This document shows, piece after piece, positions 7,701-15,683 of a stretch of DNA of 64,000 nt. Position 1 is the stretch's first letter. Every line of letters starts with the position of its first letter. The stretch lies in contig NZ_KK366020.1 of assembly GCF_000686805.1 (NCBI RefSeq), positions 334,969-398,968 on the forward strand, written 5' to 3'. This stretch comes from Bacillus sp. UNC41MFS5. Its GTDB lineage: Bacteria > Bacillota > Bacilli > Bacillales_B > DSM-18226. Below the pieces are notes generated by a model. It made no database searches, was not told the origin of the DNA, and was given only the letters and a program-made list of their open reading frames with translations. Position numbers and translations under genes: made by a program.

Positions 7701-7886
7701 ATGCATTGGATAAAATTCATGATCAAACAATTCCTAACTGAGCCTTTGTGGTTTAAACTACTAATCTCTACAACTCTGCTTATATCAATTCTTTTTAGCA
7801 GTTCATATTTCTCCAATCATGCTTATTTTCAAAGCGGTTCCAAATTAGCTGCGGCTATTTTTTTAATGCTTACGGTATTAAGTTGA
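7701..7886 (+). CDS. Small membrane protein
   Basis: The open frame extends to a TTG at 7680, but ATG 7701 is preferred because AAGGGAG at 7683-7689 then serves as ribosome binding site (11 bp spacing). The 61-residue product begins MHWIKFMIKQ and has two hydrophobic segments (about residues 18-35 and 43-60). No family is recognised. Confidence 0.5.
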   Translation: MHWIKFMIKQFLTEPLWFKLLISTTLLISILFSSSYFSNHAYFQSGSKLAAAIFLMLTVLS

Positions 7887-7974
7887 GGAGGAATCGTGTA
7901 ACTTCTATCATTTTATTTCCGCTGCTGTATGTATCTTTCTATCCATCCAGGCAATAAAATAACTCCTGAAGTTG

Positions 7975-8026
7975 GCGACAAACGCCACATTTTAGCGAAA
8001 TCCCAGTCTAATTTGGCGAAATCCAT
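7975..8026. repeat. Short array of 20-21 bp repeats (GGCGAAAT core)
   Basis: GCGACA at 7975, GCGAAA at 7995 and GCGAAA at 8016 recur 20 and 21 bp apart within related contexts (TTAGCGAAATCC, TTGGCGAAATCC). Only three copies are present. The array runs directly into a REP-A copy at 8035. Other than these repeats I see nothing in 7887-8570. Confidence 0.55.
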
Positions 8027-8034
8027 CCTCAGCG

Positions 8035-8063
8035 GTGTGCCACCAAAACCGTCTCCCTGGTCT
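8035..8063. repeat. REP-A element
   Basis: GTGTGCCACCAAAACCGTCT then CCCTGGTCT, a copy with a few changes from the core. It directly follows the GGCGAAAT repeats. Confidence 0.65.
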
Positions 8064-8377
8064 TTAAGACCGTATGTTAAAAAAATTTGAAAATTATTTG
8101 TAACATACGGACAAAAAATGCAAAGAACCTTTCGTATTGTTTATTAGCTTTTTTCTTTATTTCGGCCATTCTCCCTTCAAATGAGATTGACCCTTTTTTT
8201 TATCCAAAATCCAGAAACACCACTCAAATGAGTCGGTGTATTTTTTATGCACTTTAAAGGTGATATTATGACAAAAAGCTTCAGAGGATTTGCTTTAAAC
8301 AGAAGTATTTGGAGAATGAGTTTTACCGCCACAATTTAAAAGAAAATCAGATAAAAAAATACCGGGCGAGACGGCAG

Positions 8378-8405
8378 AGTGACCACCAGAATCGTCCCCC
8401 TGGCA
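8378..8405. repeat. REP-A element
   Basis: AGTGACCACCAGAATCGTCC then CCCTGGCA. It lies in the gene-free stretch before the CBO0543 cluster. Confidence 0.7.
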
Positions 8406-8570
8406 CCACGAATAACCGAGTTTCTTCTATTATATATGCCAAAATATTGTTAACGTTTTCAACTGACAAACCAAATTCCACTAATTAGCCTATATATCAA
8501 TATTTTAAACAGGATTCGACTGGGTTATTTTCCTCTCCATAGGGGAAGATATAATCGGCACTTCAATAAG

Positions 8571-8620
8571 CAATCCATTGATCATCTCACCAATTCATTG
8601 ATCATCTCACCAATTCATTG
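8571..8620. repeat. 20-bp tandem duplication before a CBO0543 gene
   Basis: CAATCCATTGATCATCTCAC (8571) is followed by CAATTCATTGATCATCTCAC (8591) and half a third copy (8611-8620). The array ends directly at the GAGGGGAG ribosome binding site of the next gene, so copy number could change the leader length. Confidence 0.85.
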
Positions 8621-8630
8621 GAGGGGAGCT

Positions 8631-9137
8631 ATGCACGTACTGTTAACGGTAATTCTAATTGGTCTGGCGTTTTGGAAGGGTGATTGGCGCCATTGGCAGA
8701 AATACATTCGCACCATTTATTACGTAATCATTTGTAACCTGCTATACAATGTGTTGTGCAAGGATCATATGCTTTGGAAACAGAACCCGGATCTACTTCT
8801 GAAATCACATACGCTTGTTGATTTAATATATACCTTTATCAACCTCCCGGCAATCACCCTGCTATTCTTAAGCCATTATCCATTTTCAAAGCCAAAAGGT
8901 AAGCAAGTTCGTTATATTCTCTACTGGATAGTTGGCTCACTCATCGTCGAATATCCTCTTTATAAAATGAATCGGCTGATTCTCAATAATGGCTATGAGT
9001 ATTGGATGGAGCCGTTTTTTTATATGATCATGTACTCGATGATTCGCCTTCATTACTCACGACCGTTCCTAACGTACGGTCTCTCGATTGTCGTGATTGT
9101 GTTTCTGCTACGTTACTTTCACATTTCCATTAAGTAA
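8631..9137 (+). CDS. CBO0543-type membrane protein (copy 1)
   Basis: ATG 8631 is chosen because GAGGGGAG lies 5-9 bp before it; a longer frame from TTG 8598 would start inside the tandem duplication. The 168-residue product has four to five membrane segments and aromatic-rich loops. It resembles the Bacillus and Clostridium family named CBO0543, whose function is unknown. It is followed by two more members of the same kind. Confidence 0.7.
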   Translation: MHVLLTVILIGLAFWKGDWRHWQKYIRTIYYVIICNLLYNVLCKDHMLWKQNPDLLLKSHTLVDLIYTFINLPAITLLFLSHYPFSKPKGKQVRYILYWIVGSLIVEYPLYKMNRLILNNGYEYWMEPFFYMIMYSMIRLHYSRPFLTYGLSIVVIVFLLRYFHISIK

Positions 9138-9197
9138 TAGCCAGCTCCCATTGAAGAATTGAACAAGCTGCAACTACGAAAAGAGAGGTCATAAGGG

Positions 9198-9695
9198 ATG
9201 TCAGTCGATTACGTCATTATTATTCTTATGTGGGTCATTGGTATAATCGCCTATATTTTCTTTACTCCGAAAAAACGGTACAGAAAAGTGTTGGTTACCC
9301 TCCTGATCTGTCAGGCGCTTTTATGGGTGAATTCACTGTTCCATGTAGAATTCAATCTGCTTGCCTTTCCGGTTCGTGAATTTCCGAAAGCAACAGACCT
9401 ACTAATCACGACGGAGTATTTCTTTTATCCGCTCCTTTCTGGGTTATATATCGCCTATGAGCCAAAAAGAAGTTCTTATTTGATTCGTCTGATCTACTTG
9501 TCCGTTTGGAGTTCGGTTATCGCCATTTATGATCAAATGTTGGTGAATTATACAAACTTGGTCGAATACGTCCACTATGCCTGGTATTTTACCTGGCTGG
9601 ATTTCTTTTGTATCTATGCCGCGACCAACGTGATTTATCAATGGTTTTTTAAAGACAAGGAGTATTTTCGCCAGGATCAGGAGGCTGCTAAATGA
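9198..9695 (+). CDS. CBO0543-type membrane protein (copy 2)
   Basis: A 165-residue membrane protein with about five hydrophobic segments. It shares family features with the next gene: FPVREFPKATDL compared with YPVRLFADVNRA, EYFFYPLLSG compared with EFFVYPAVAG, and NLVEYVHYAWYFTWLDFF compared with GLIEYHHWTWYCTWISLF. These match the CBO0543 family of unknown function. Its 3' end overlaps the next start by 4 bp (ATGA), so both are coupled. Confidence 0.8.
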   Translation: MSVDYVIIILMWVIGIIAYIFFTPKKRYRKVLVTLLICQALLWVNSLFHVEFNLLAFPVREFPKATDLLITTEYFFYPLLSGLYIAYEPKRSSYLIRLIYLSVWSSVIAIYDQMLVNYTNLVEYVHYAWYFTWLDFFCIYAATNVIYQWFFKDKEYFRQDQEAAK

Positions 9696-10168
9696 AACTA
9701 GAATGGTGGATTTTACTTGCCGTTTGGGTATTGACTTTGGGGCTGCTGTTAATCATTCCAAAAAATAAAATCCGTTTAGCCGTAACCGCCTTTTTATTCA
9801 CTCAGGCCATCACCTGGATTCTTGGTTTAATAGTCGTTGAATATGGGCTGATTACCTATCCTGTCAGGTTATTTGCTGATGTCAACCGTGCTAGTTTTAC
9901 CTATGAGTTTTTTGTCTATCCAGCTGTTGCTGGCATCTTTAATGTATTTTATCCGTACACCCAAAGCAAGTTCATAAAGTTCCTGTACTATGCTGCCTAC
10001 TGTACCGCCCTGACTGTTCCCGAAATATTTATCGAAAAATATACAGGCTTAATTGAGTATCACCACTGGACATGGTATTGTACATGGATTTCTCTGTTTT
10101 TGACCTTTATGGTGACCCGCAGGTTTAGTGTGTGGTTTTACAGGGGGATCTTAAAGGACATGGATTAA
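9692..10168 (+). CDS. CBO0543-type membrane protein (copy 3)
   Basis: A 158-residue paralogue of the preceding gene with the same arrangement of about five membrane helices and the conserved YPVR, FxYP and IEYHHWTWY motifs. It starts within the stop of copy 2 after a CAGGAGGC ribosome binding site and ends before a bidirectional terminator. Function is unknown. The conserved Tyr, His and Trp motifs facing one side of the membrane might form a ligand site; that is inference. Confidence 0.8.
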   Translation: MKLEWWILLAVWVLTLGLLLIIPKNKIRLAVTAFLFTQAITWILGLIVVEYGLITYPVRLFADVNRASFTYEFFVYPAVAGIFNVFYPYTQSKFIKFLYYAAYCTALTVPEIFIEKYTGLIEYHHWTWYCTWISLFLTFMVTRRFSVWFYRGILKDMD

Positions 10169-10239
10169 AAAATTATGGTATTGCGTTTGAGTGTGCGATA
10201 TCATACACCAATAGCATCCTTATCAAAATCAAAAAAATA

Positions 10240-10261
10240 GGGAACTTCGTATGAAGTTCCC
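10240..10261. terminator. Bidirectional terminator
   Basis: A perfect stem GGGAACTTC / GAAGTTCCC flanks GTAT, with TTATTTAT on one side and, on the other strand, a CTATTTTTTTG run. It serves both the CBO0543 cluster (plus) and the two-component system (minus). Confidence 0.85.
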
Positions 10262-10317
10262 TTATTTATGTCACTCTGCTCTTCTGTTAAAGCACCGGCC
10301 TAGGATTTTTTCTTGAG

Positions 10318-11823
10318 TCATTCTTTACCCTTTATTTTGTTAGGTAATGTAACGACAAATGTAGTCATATTATTTGCACTGGTAACATGAGTCCGCCCCT
10401 TATGCAACTCCACGAATCTCTTGACAACAGCTAAGCCCAATCCCGTGCCAACATAATCTTTTTGTACAGCTTTTGCTCGATAAGAATGTTCAAAGATCTT
10501 TTCCATTTCATCCTCTGGTATTTCCACACCTCTATTTCTTACAGTAATTTGAATACTTGTTTCATCTGCAGACAATCCAGTATAAATCTTTTTTGGTTCA
10601 AACGAATATTTCACCGCATTTTCCATTAGGGAATCCAATATTTGCAGGATGTGCTCATACGGAATAAATGTGAAGATACCCTCTTGTATGTTCCGCTCAT
10701 AGGTGATTTTATCGACATCCGTCTTTTTCCTAGCAAGATAATGATTGATATGACGTGACAAATTATATTGATTCCCATTTTCAGTTTCTATTTCTTGTAA
10801 GTTTGACAACGTAATAATCTTATCTGTCATAGAAGAAATGCGTTCAACCTGTGATGCGATAATATCGAGCCGTTCTTCTACTTTTTTTTCATTTTTAAAT
10901 CCGAACATGCGAAAATAATCAACGGAATGCAAAATAGATGTTAGTGGTGTTCGTATTTGATGGGTGATTTCACGAGCACTTTGCTGCTGTGACAAGACGG
11001 CTTTCTCCGCTCGTTCTAAAATGATATTTATTTGCTGACTTATGTCTGCAACATAATCATTTTTGCCACCCGCTATTGGAATTCGCTCACTCAACATTCC
11101 TTTGTTTACATCAATCAGCTTCTTTAATGCACGGTCCAAAGGAACAAACACACCCCTCATCGCATAAAAAGCAGCTACGAATAAAACAATATAAAAAACT
11201 ATTAAAGATACAGAAAATGCTCCCAAGGTATAGTGAAATAGATCTTGAAATCCATGTGGGATATTTGTATAATATCCTGCTTGTCCTCTAAAGTCATAGG
11301 GATCGGCGACAGTATCTTGGAGTGTAAAAACATAATAATCGGACCCGATTTTCTTAACAAGTATATAATCAGGCAGTGTAATAATTCCTTTCTTTACTAA
11401 ATAGATATTCGCAGCCATAACGCGGTTAATAGCGGTTCGATAAATCCGATTCACTTTAATTTCGTTTACTCTAAGGAATGCTACTTCAGGAGTATGAGCC
11501 TCATCTTTTTTTATGAGCGGGTTAAAGGCACGTACCTTATCAGTTTCAAAGTTATGAAGATAAACAACAGAGTTTTTTAATGCTAATTTAGAAAGGTATA
11601 TGTTTTTCCCTTCATTAGATATTACTGGTTCAGGTATGTTCAATGTCCTAACGATTTTTTTCGTTCGCTGCAAGTTTCTTTCACCCTCGATAATAATGTA
11701 GGTATGCAATCCGTACATTAGTACAATAGGGGCGATAACACAAATTGTGATAGAAAGTAGAACAGAAACAAGTGTAAGGATCCGGATAGTGACTTTTAAA
11801 GTTGGAATTTTTTTAGTCTTCAA
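10318..11823 (-). CDS. Sensor histidine kinase
   Basis: A 501-residue membrane kinase. A first membrane helix (about 14-40) and a second (about 200-222) enclose a 160-residue extracellular sensor region. A HAMP-like linker follows, then the dimerisation box REITHQIRTPLTSI with His288, the N box ENAVKYS (Asn402) and the G2 box GTGLGL (459-464). It autophosphorylates and passes phosphate to the response regulator encoded just upstream, whose end it overlaps by 11 bp. The next operon, 550 bp away and divergent, is the exopolysaccharide locus, so control of that locus is a reasonable guess but is not shown here. Confidence 0.93.
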   Translation of the reverse strand: MKTKKIPTLKVTIRILTLVSVLLSITICVIAPIVLMYGLHTYIIIEGERNLQRTKKIVRTLNIPEPVISNEGKNIYLSKLALKNSVVYLHNFETDKVRAFNPLIKKDEAHTPEVAFLRVNEIKVNRIYRTAINRVMAANIYLVKKGIITLPDYILVKKIGSDYYVFTLQDTVADPYDFRGQAGYYTNIPHGFQDLFHYTLGAFSVSLIVFYIVLFVAAFYAMRGVFVPLDRALKKLIDVNKGMLSERIPIAGGKNDYVADISQQINIILERAEKAVLSQQQSAREITHQIRTPLTSILHSVDYFRMFGFKNEKKVEERLDIIASQVERISSMTDKIITLSNLQEIETENGNQYNLSRHINHYLARKKTDVDKITYERNIQEGIFTFIPYEHILQILDSLMENAVKYSFEPKKIYTGLSADETSIQITVRNRGVEIPEDEMEKIFEHSYRAKAVQKDYVGTGLGLAVVKRFVELHKGRTHVTSANNMTTFVVTLPNKIKGKE

Positions 11824-12514
11824 TGATGTATCCTACCCCGCGTATCGTTTGTATATAATCAGATGGTATCGTCTCACGTAATCGCTTAATCGCTACATCA
11901 ATTTTATTTTTGTCAGAATCGGATATTTCATCATTGTATCCCCATACTTCTTTTGCTAATTCCTCGCGTGAAACCGTATGGTTTTTGTTTTTAAGTAAAT
12001 ATACAAGGATGTCATACAGCATAGGGCTTAGATGAACCAATTGTTTCCCTACCGTTACTCTACGACTGATTAAGGATATTGACAGGTCTTTGTAAGGCAA
12101 TAAGCCGATATCAGGCTTAGAAGATTTTTGTAATCTTCGTATCACTGTTTGAATTTTTGCAATCAATACAGGTATATTATAAGGCTTTGTAATGTAATCT
12201 TCCGCCCCCGAATACAGCCCTTGTGTAATATCTGTAGGATCCGCTCTAGCAGTTACGTACATATATGGAATAGTCTTTTTTTCATTTACCATTCTGGCTA
12301 TGTCAAAACCAGAGCACAATAAGCCATGTTGGGCATGAGTATCCAGCGTTATATCTAAAAGCATTAAGTCATATTCGTTCTTTAGTGCGGCATTGTATGT
12401 GTCTTTAGCATTATCAAAGTAATCCACCTCAAAGGATGCTTCTTGTAACATCTCCTGCAAAAAAGACCCAATCTCAGTATCGTCATCCAAAATTAATAAT
12501 CGCATATTCTCCAC
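11813..12514 (-). CDS. OmpR/PhoB-type response regulator
   Basis: A 233-residue regulator. The receiver domain (1-120) has the acidic pocket LILDDD and phospho-acceptor Asp54 in MLLDITLD, plus the Lys in YITKPY. A winged-helix domain follows (about 135-232) with the typical ending IQTIRGVGYIIED. It is the first gene of a two-gene operon with the kinase and is transcribed away from the exopolysaccharide locus. OmpR-type regulators bind direct repeats spaced near 10-11 bp; such repeats (TTACAAAT) lie in the shared intergenic region. Confidence 0.93.
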   Translation of the reverse strand: MENMRLLILDDDTEIGSFLQEMLQEASFEVDYFDNAKDTYNAALKNEYDLMLLDITLDTHAQHGLLCSGFDIARMVNEKKTIPYMYVTARADPTDITQGLYSGAEDYITKPYNIPVLIAKIQTVIRRLQKSSKPDIGLLPYKDLSISLISRRVTVGKQLVHLSPMLYDILVYLLKNKNHTVSREELAKEVWGYNDEISDSDKNKIDVAIKRLRETIPSDYIQTIRGVGYIIED

Positions 12515-12784
12515 CTCTCTAATAATTTTCTACAATGAAGCGAAAAATATTAAAGTTCCCGTATACTGATTTGTTGCTACCTATATACAAATACATTAGT
12601 CATCCCTTTTTGAGACTATATAACAAAACACCTACATTTTTATTGCAAGTTTTTGCACTTTTACAAGGTGAAAATCTTTATATACACCATTTTAAATGTT
12701 TTATGACGATATAATTCTGACAATCCTGTCAGAAAACAATCACTAAACGGTAAGTGGTGACTTTCTGCGTATTATGGTTTAATA

Positions 12785-13023
12785 AATATTGTTACAAATA
12801 TTTACAACGAATAAGGGAGATATACAATACAATAACTTCCTTGAAAAATTGGAAGTAATCTTCCATTTGGATTTCTTGCAAAAAATTGTTTATTAGATAA
12901 TTTTTTACAAAATCTTTATGATCAAAACTTCACAAATAATGTATAATTGTTTTTGTTGTAAACATTAATATTATGACAAAATTTTTACAAATAATATAAA
13001 GATGTTACAAATTATGATATAAT
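12785..13023 (+). promoter_or_regulatory. Control region of the exopolysaccharide operon
   Basis: An extended -10 element, TG-A-TATAAT (13015-13023), lies 37 bp before the first eps start codon, with no good -35. Upstream, the motif TTACAA recurs at 12792, 12802, 12905, 12985 and 13005. The pairs are 10 and 20 bp apart, which puts them on the same helix face and suggests cooperative binding by a regulator. The whole gap 12515-13059 is AT-rich and has no gene. Confidence 0.55.
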
Positions 13024-13059
13024 AGACAATGTTTTGTATCGAAATTATAGGAGGACGAA

Positions 13060-13809
13060 ATGGAAGAGACTATTAGTTTAAAAGAGCTGCTCGAGACATT
13101 GAAAAAACGATTAGTACTAATCGTGTCGATAACAGTAATTGCCGCCATCATTAGTGGAGTGGTGAGTTATTATTTCTTAACCCCGATTTACCAGGCTTCT
13201 ACCCAAATTCTTGTGAACCAAAAGAAAAGTGAACAATCCTTGTATCAAACGAATGAAGTTCAAACCAACCTTCAATTAATTAATACCTATAACGTAATCA
13301 TTACTAGTCCAAGAATATTAGATATTGTTTCTAAACAACTTAATTTAAATATGACAGCTGCTCAGTTAAAGGGAAAGATTACTGTGGGAAGCGAAAAGGA
13401 TTCTCAAGTTGTTAACTTATCAGTTCAAGATCCTGATGCGACAGTAGCGGCACAAATTGCGAATAAAACTGCGCAAGTGTTTAGTAAAGAGATTAGCAGC
13501 ATAATGAATGTCAATAATGTCACAATCCTATCAGAAGCCGCTGTGGCTGAAAATCCATCACCAATCAAACCAAGACCATTATTAAACGTGGCTATCGCAC
13601 TTGTTGTTGGTTTAATGGCCGGTGTCGGTCTTGCCTTCTTACTTGAGTACTTTAATAACACAATTAAAAACGAACAAGATGTAGATAAAATCTTAGGTCT
13701 TCCAATCCTAGGTGTCATTGCAACGATTGATGATCAAAAGATGGAAGATGCAGCAGCACGCCGTGCAGCAAAGAAATCTAAGGGAAGAGGTGAGGATATT
13801 GGCGCTTAA
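13060..13809 (+). CDS. Chain-length determinant / tyrosine-kinase activator (Wzz-type, CapA/YveK)
   Basis: A 249-residue membrane protein. Two helices (about residues 17-40 and 174-195) bracket an extracellular Wzz domain, and PSPIKPRPLLN just before helix 2 is the usual proline-rich motif. The short cytosolic tail would contact and activate the tyrosine kinase encoded next, whose TTG start overlaps this gene by 11 bp. The pair corresponds to one polypeptide in Gram-negative bacteria. It controls polymer length in Wzy-dependent capsule or exopolysaccharide assembly. Confidence 0.92.
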   Translation: MEETISLKELLETLKKRLVLIVSITVIAAIISGVVSYYFLTPIYQASTQILVNQKKSEQSLYQTNEVQTNLQLINTYNVIITSPRILDIVSKQLNLNMTAAQLKGKITVGSEKDSQVVNLSVQDPDATVAAQIANKTAQVFSKEISSIMNVNNVTILSEAAVAENPSPIKPRPLLNVAIALVVGLMAGVGLAFLLEYFNNTIKNEQDVDKILGLPILGVIATIDDQKMEDAAARRAAKKSKGRGEDIGA

Positions 13810-14500
13810 GAAGAAGAAACTGAACAGTAAAGACGCAAGCCGTAAGTTGGTCACAGCACTCGATCCGAAGTCACCGATTTCTGAGCAATACCGGACAATT
13901 CGAACAAATATCCAATATTCTTCTGTAGATGAAGAGTTGAAAGCAATCATGGTTACTTCTTCAGGACCTGCAGAAGGTAAGTCGACAACAGCGTCGAACC
14001 TTGCTGTTTCATTCGCACAGTTAGGTAAAAAGGTATTATTAGTCGACGCTGACTTACGTAAACCAACCGTTCATCATACATTTGGGATGAATAACTTATT
14101 TGGATTTACGACGGTATTAACAAAGCAAAGAGAACTTGAAAAAACAGTACTAGAAACTAATGAACAGGATTTATATATCCTAACGAGTGGACCGATTCCA
14201 CCGAATCCTGCTGAGCTATTAAGCTCGAAATCTATGGAACAATTTATTGAAGACGCAAAGTCTCAGTTTGAATATATTATCTTTGATACTCCCCCATTGT
14301 TAGCGGTAGCTGACCCGCAAATTCTTGCAAATCAGGTGGATGCTTCAATTATGGTGGTATTTAGTGAGAAAACAGAGATCGACCAAGCGAAAAAAGGTAA
14401 AGAATTACTTGAACATGCTCAAAGTAAATTACTTGGTGTCGTCTTGAACCATAAAGAAGTCCAAAATGGAGATTATTATTATTATTATGGTTCTAGGTGA
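13799..14500 (+). CDS. Bacterial tyrosine kinase, CpsD/CapB type
   Basis: TTG 13799 is the likely start: GAGGTGAG lies 5 bp upstream and the frame then gives MALKKKKLNSKD, the usual N-terminus. A longer frame from 13712 only overlaps the previous gene. The 233-residue product has Walker A in SSGPAEGKSTTA (about 54-65), Walker A' in LLVDADLRKP, Walker B in IIFDTPPLL and a C-terminal tyrosine cluster DYYYYYGSR that is autophosphorylated. It works with the membrane activator upstream and the phosphatase downstream to control polymer export and length. Confidence 0.93.
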   Translation: MALKKKKLNSKDASRKLVTALDPKSPISEQYRTIRTNIQYSSVDEELKAIMVTSSGPAEGKSTTASNLAVSFAQLGKKVLLVDADLRKPTVHHTFGMNNLFGFTTVLTKQRELEKTVLETNEQDLYILTSGPIPPNPAELLSSKSMEQFIEDAKSQFEYIIFDTPPLLAVADPQILANQVDASIMVVFSEKTEIDQAKKGKELLEHAQSKLLGVVLNHKEVQNGDYYYYYGSR

Positions 14501-14588
14501 CAAATTTCGACAAATCCTAACCCCGATACGTGTTACTATGATAATTGTCGTTGAAAAATAACAGTTAATTGGAAAGCGTGTGTGACCA

Positions 14589-15353
14589 ATGGTTGATTTG
14601 CATAGTCATATATTACCTGGCGTAGATGATGGGGCAAGAAATTTGTCGGATAGTGTTAATATGGCCAAGATGGCTGTCGAACAAGGAATTCATACGATTG
14701 TCGCCACACCGCATCATTTGAACAATCGTTACGAAAACCCCAAACAAACCATTATTGATAGAGTTAGAGAATTGAACAAGGCCTTACTAGAAGAAAAGAT
14801 AGATTTAAAGGTTCTGCCAGGTCAAGAAACACGGATCTATGGTGAAATGGTTGAGGGATATGAGGTAGGTGAAATTCTACCAATCGATCATACACAATAT
14901 GTATTGGTAGAATTTTCGTCTGGCCATGTCCCAAGATACACGGAGAAGTTGTTTTATGATTTGCAGACAAAGGGACTCATTCCGGTGATTGTTCATCCGG
15001 AACGGAATCAAGAAATTATCGAGCGCCCAGAAATCCTATATCGCCTTGTGGAAAAGGGAGCATTAACACAAGTTACTGCTGCAAGTATCTGCGGGGACTT
15101 TGGAAAAAAGATTAAAAGTTTTTCCCTCCAATTAATCGATGCAAACCTTACTCATTTCATTGCCTCGGATGCACATAATACGAGCAACCGGACGTTTAAA
15201 ATGGGAGAAGCTTTCGATATTGTACAAGTTAAGTACGGGATTGACATGGTTTATTTATTCCAAGAGAATGCTGAATTAGTGATTGAGGGCAGTCATGTTT
15301 ATAAAGAAGTGCCTGAACGGATTAAAAAGAAGAGGTTTTTTAACATCTTTTAA
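14589..15353 (+). CDS. Tyrosine-protein phosphatase, CpsB/CapC type (PHP domain)
   Basis: A 254-residue PHP-fold metallophosphatase. Metal-binding motifs are visible: DLHSHILPGVDDG at residues 3-15, TPHH near 41-44, the Glu in GQETRIYGE, HPER near 138-141 and SDAHN near 194-198. It dephosphorylates the tyrosine cluster of the kinase encoded just before. The ribosome binding site ahead of ATG 14589 is weak, which may lower its dose relative to the kinase. It is the last gene before the structured leader at about 15356. Confidence 0.93.
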   Translation: MVDLHSHILPGVDDGARNLSDSVNMAKMAVEQGIHTIVATPHHLNNRYENPKQTIIDRVRELNKALLEEKIDLKVLPGQETRIYGEMVEGYEVGEILPIDHTQYVLVEFSSGHVPRYTEKLFYDLQTKGLIPVIVHPERNQEIIERPEILYRLVEKGALTQVTAASICGDFGKKIKSFSLQLIDANLTHFIASDAHNTSNRTFKMGEAFDIVQVKYGIDMVYLFQENAELVIEGSHVYKEVPERIKKKRFFNIF

Positions 15354-15355
15354 CC

Positions 15356-15535
15356 GACTAAGCCGATAAGTGTTAGCAGATTATCAATTTACACCTTTAT
15401 CAGGCTAAGTCGCCTGATCGGCGACGCCTCCTATCCGTTATCGATGGGGGCACTCGATTGTGCTGTGGGTACTTTTACGGAGGGACCTTAGACGCATGTC
15501 GTCAAGAGCATGATGTGAGGCTGGGTTAAATGCCC
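15356..15535 (+). ncRNA. Structured leader RNA, candidate EAR (epsC) antitermination element
   Basis: The 180-nt segment is GC-richer than its surroundings and folds into clear nested stems. AGGC-TAA-GTCGCC pairs with GGCGAC-GCCT around a TGATC loop (15402-15430). Next comes a long arm TCCTATCCGT / ACGGAGGGA (about 15429-15487) with an inner ATCGA / TCGAT stem. It contains no reading frame of note. The known EAR element lies inside the B. subtilis eps operon soon after the kinase gene and allows RNA polymerase to pass terminators. The position here is equivalent and a terminator follows at once. I did not match it to the EAR consensus base by base, so the name is inference. Confidence 0.55.
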
Positions 15536-15552
15536 AATTATTAATAAAACAA

Positions 15553-15615
15553 TAAATATCTAATGAAAGAATAAGTGTGAAAGCACTTGCAATTCCATTA
15601 GATATTTATTTTTTT
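15553..15615 (+). terminator. Intra-operon terminator after the leader RNA
   Basis: A 13-bp stem TAAATATCTAATG / CATTAGATATTTA, with an inner AAGTG-TGAAAG-CACTT hairpin, is followed by seven T residues (15609-15615). It would stop transcription before galU unless overridden, which fits an upstream antitermination RNA. Confidence 0.85.
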
Positions 15616-15683
15616 GCCCCTTTGCTTTAGTAAAGGAAAGAGTTCAGTAGATAAACAAAAGAATAATAGTGGGGGAATTAACA

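Noticed and set aside
13712..13798. Longer N-terminus for the tyrosine kinase
   Set aside because: This part overlaps the previous gene in another frame and has no ribosome binding site; TTG 13799 gives the normal kinase N-terminus.
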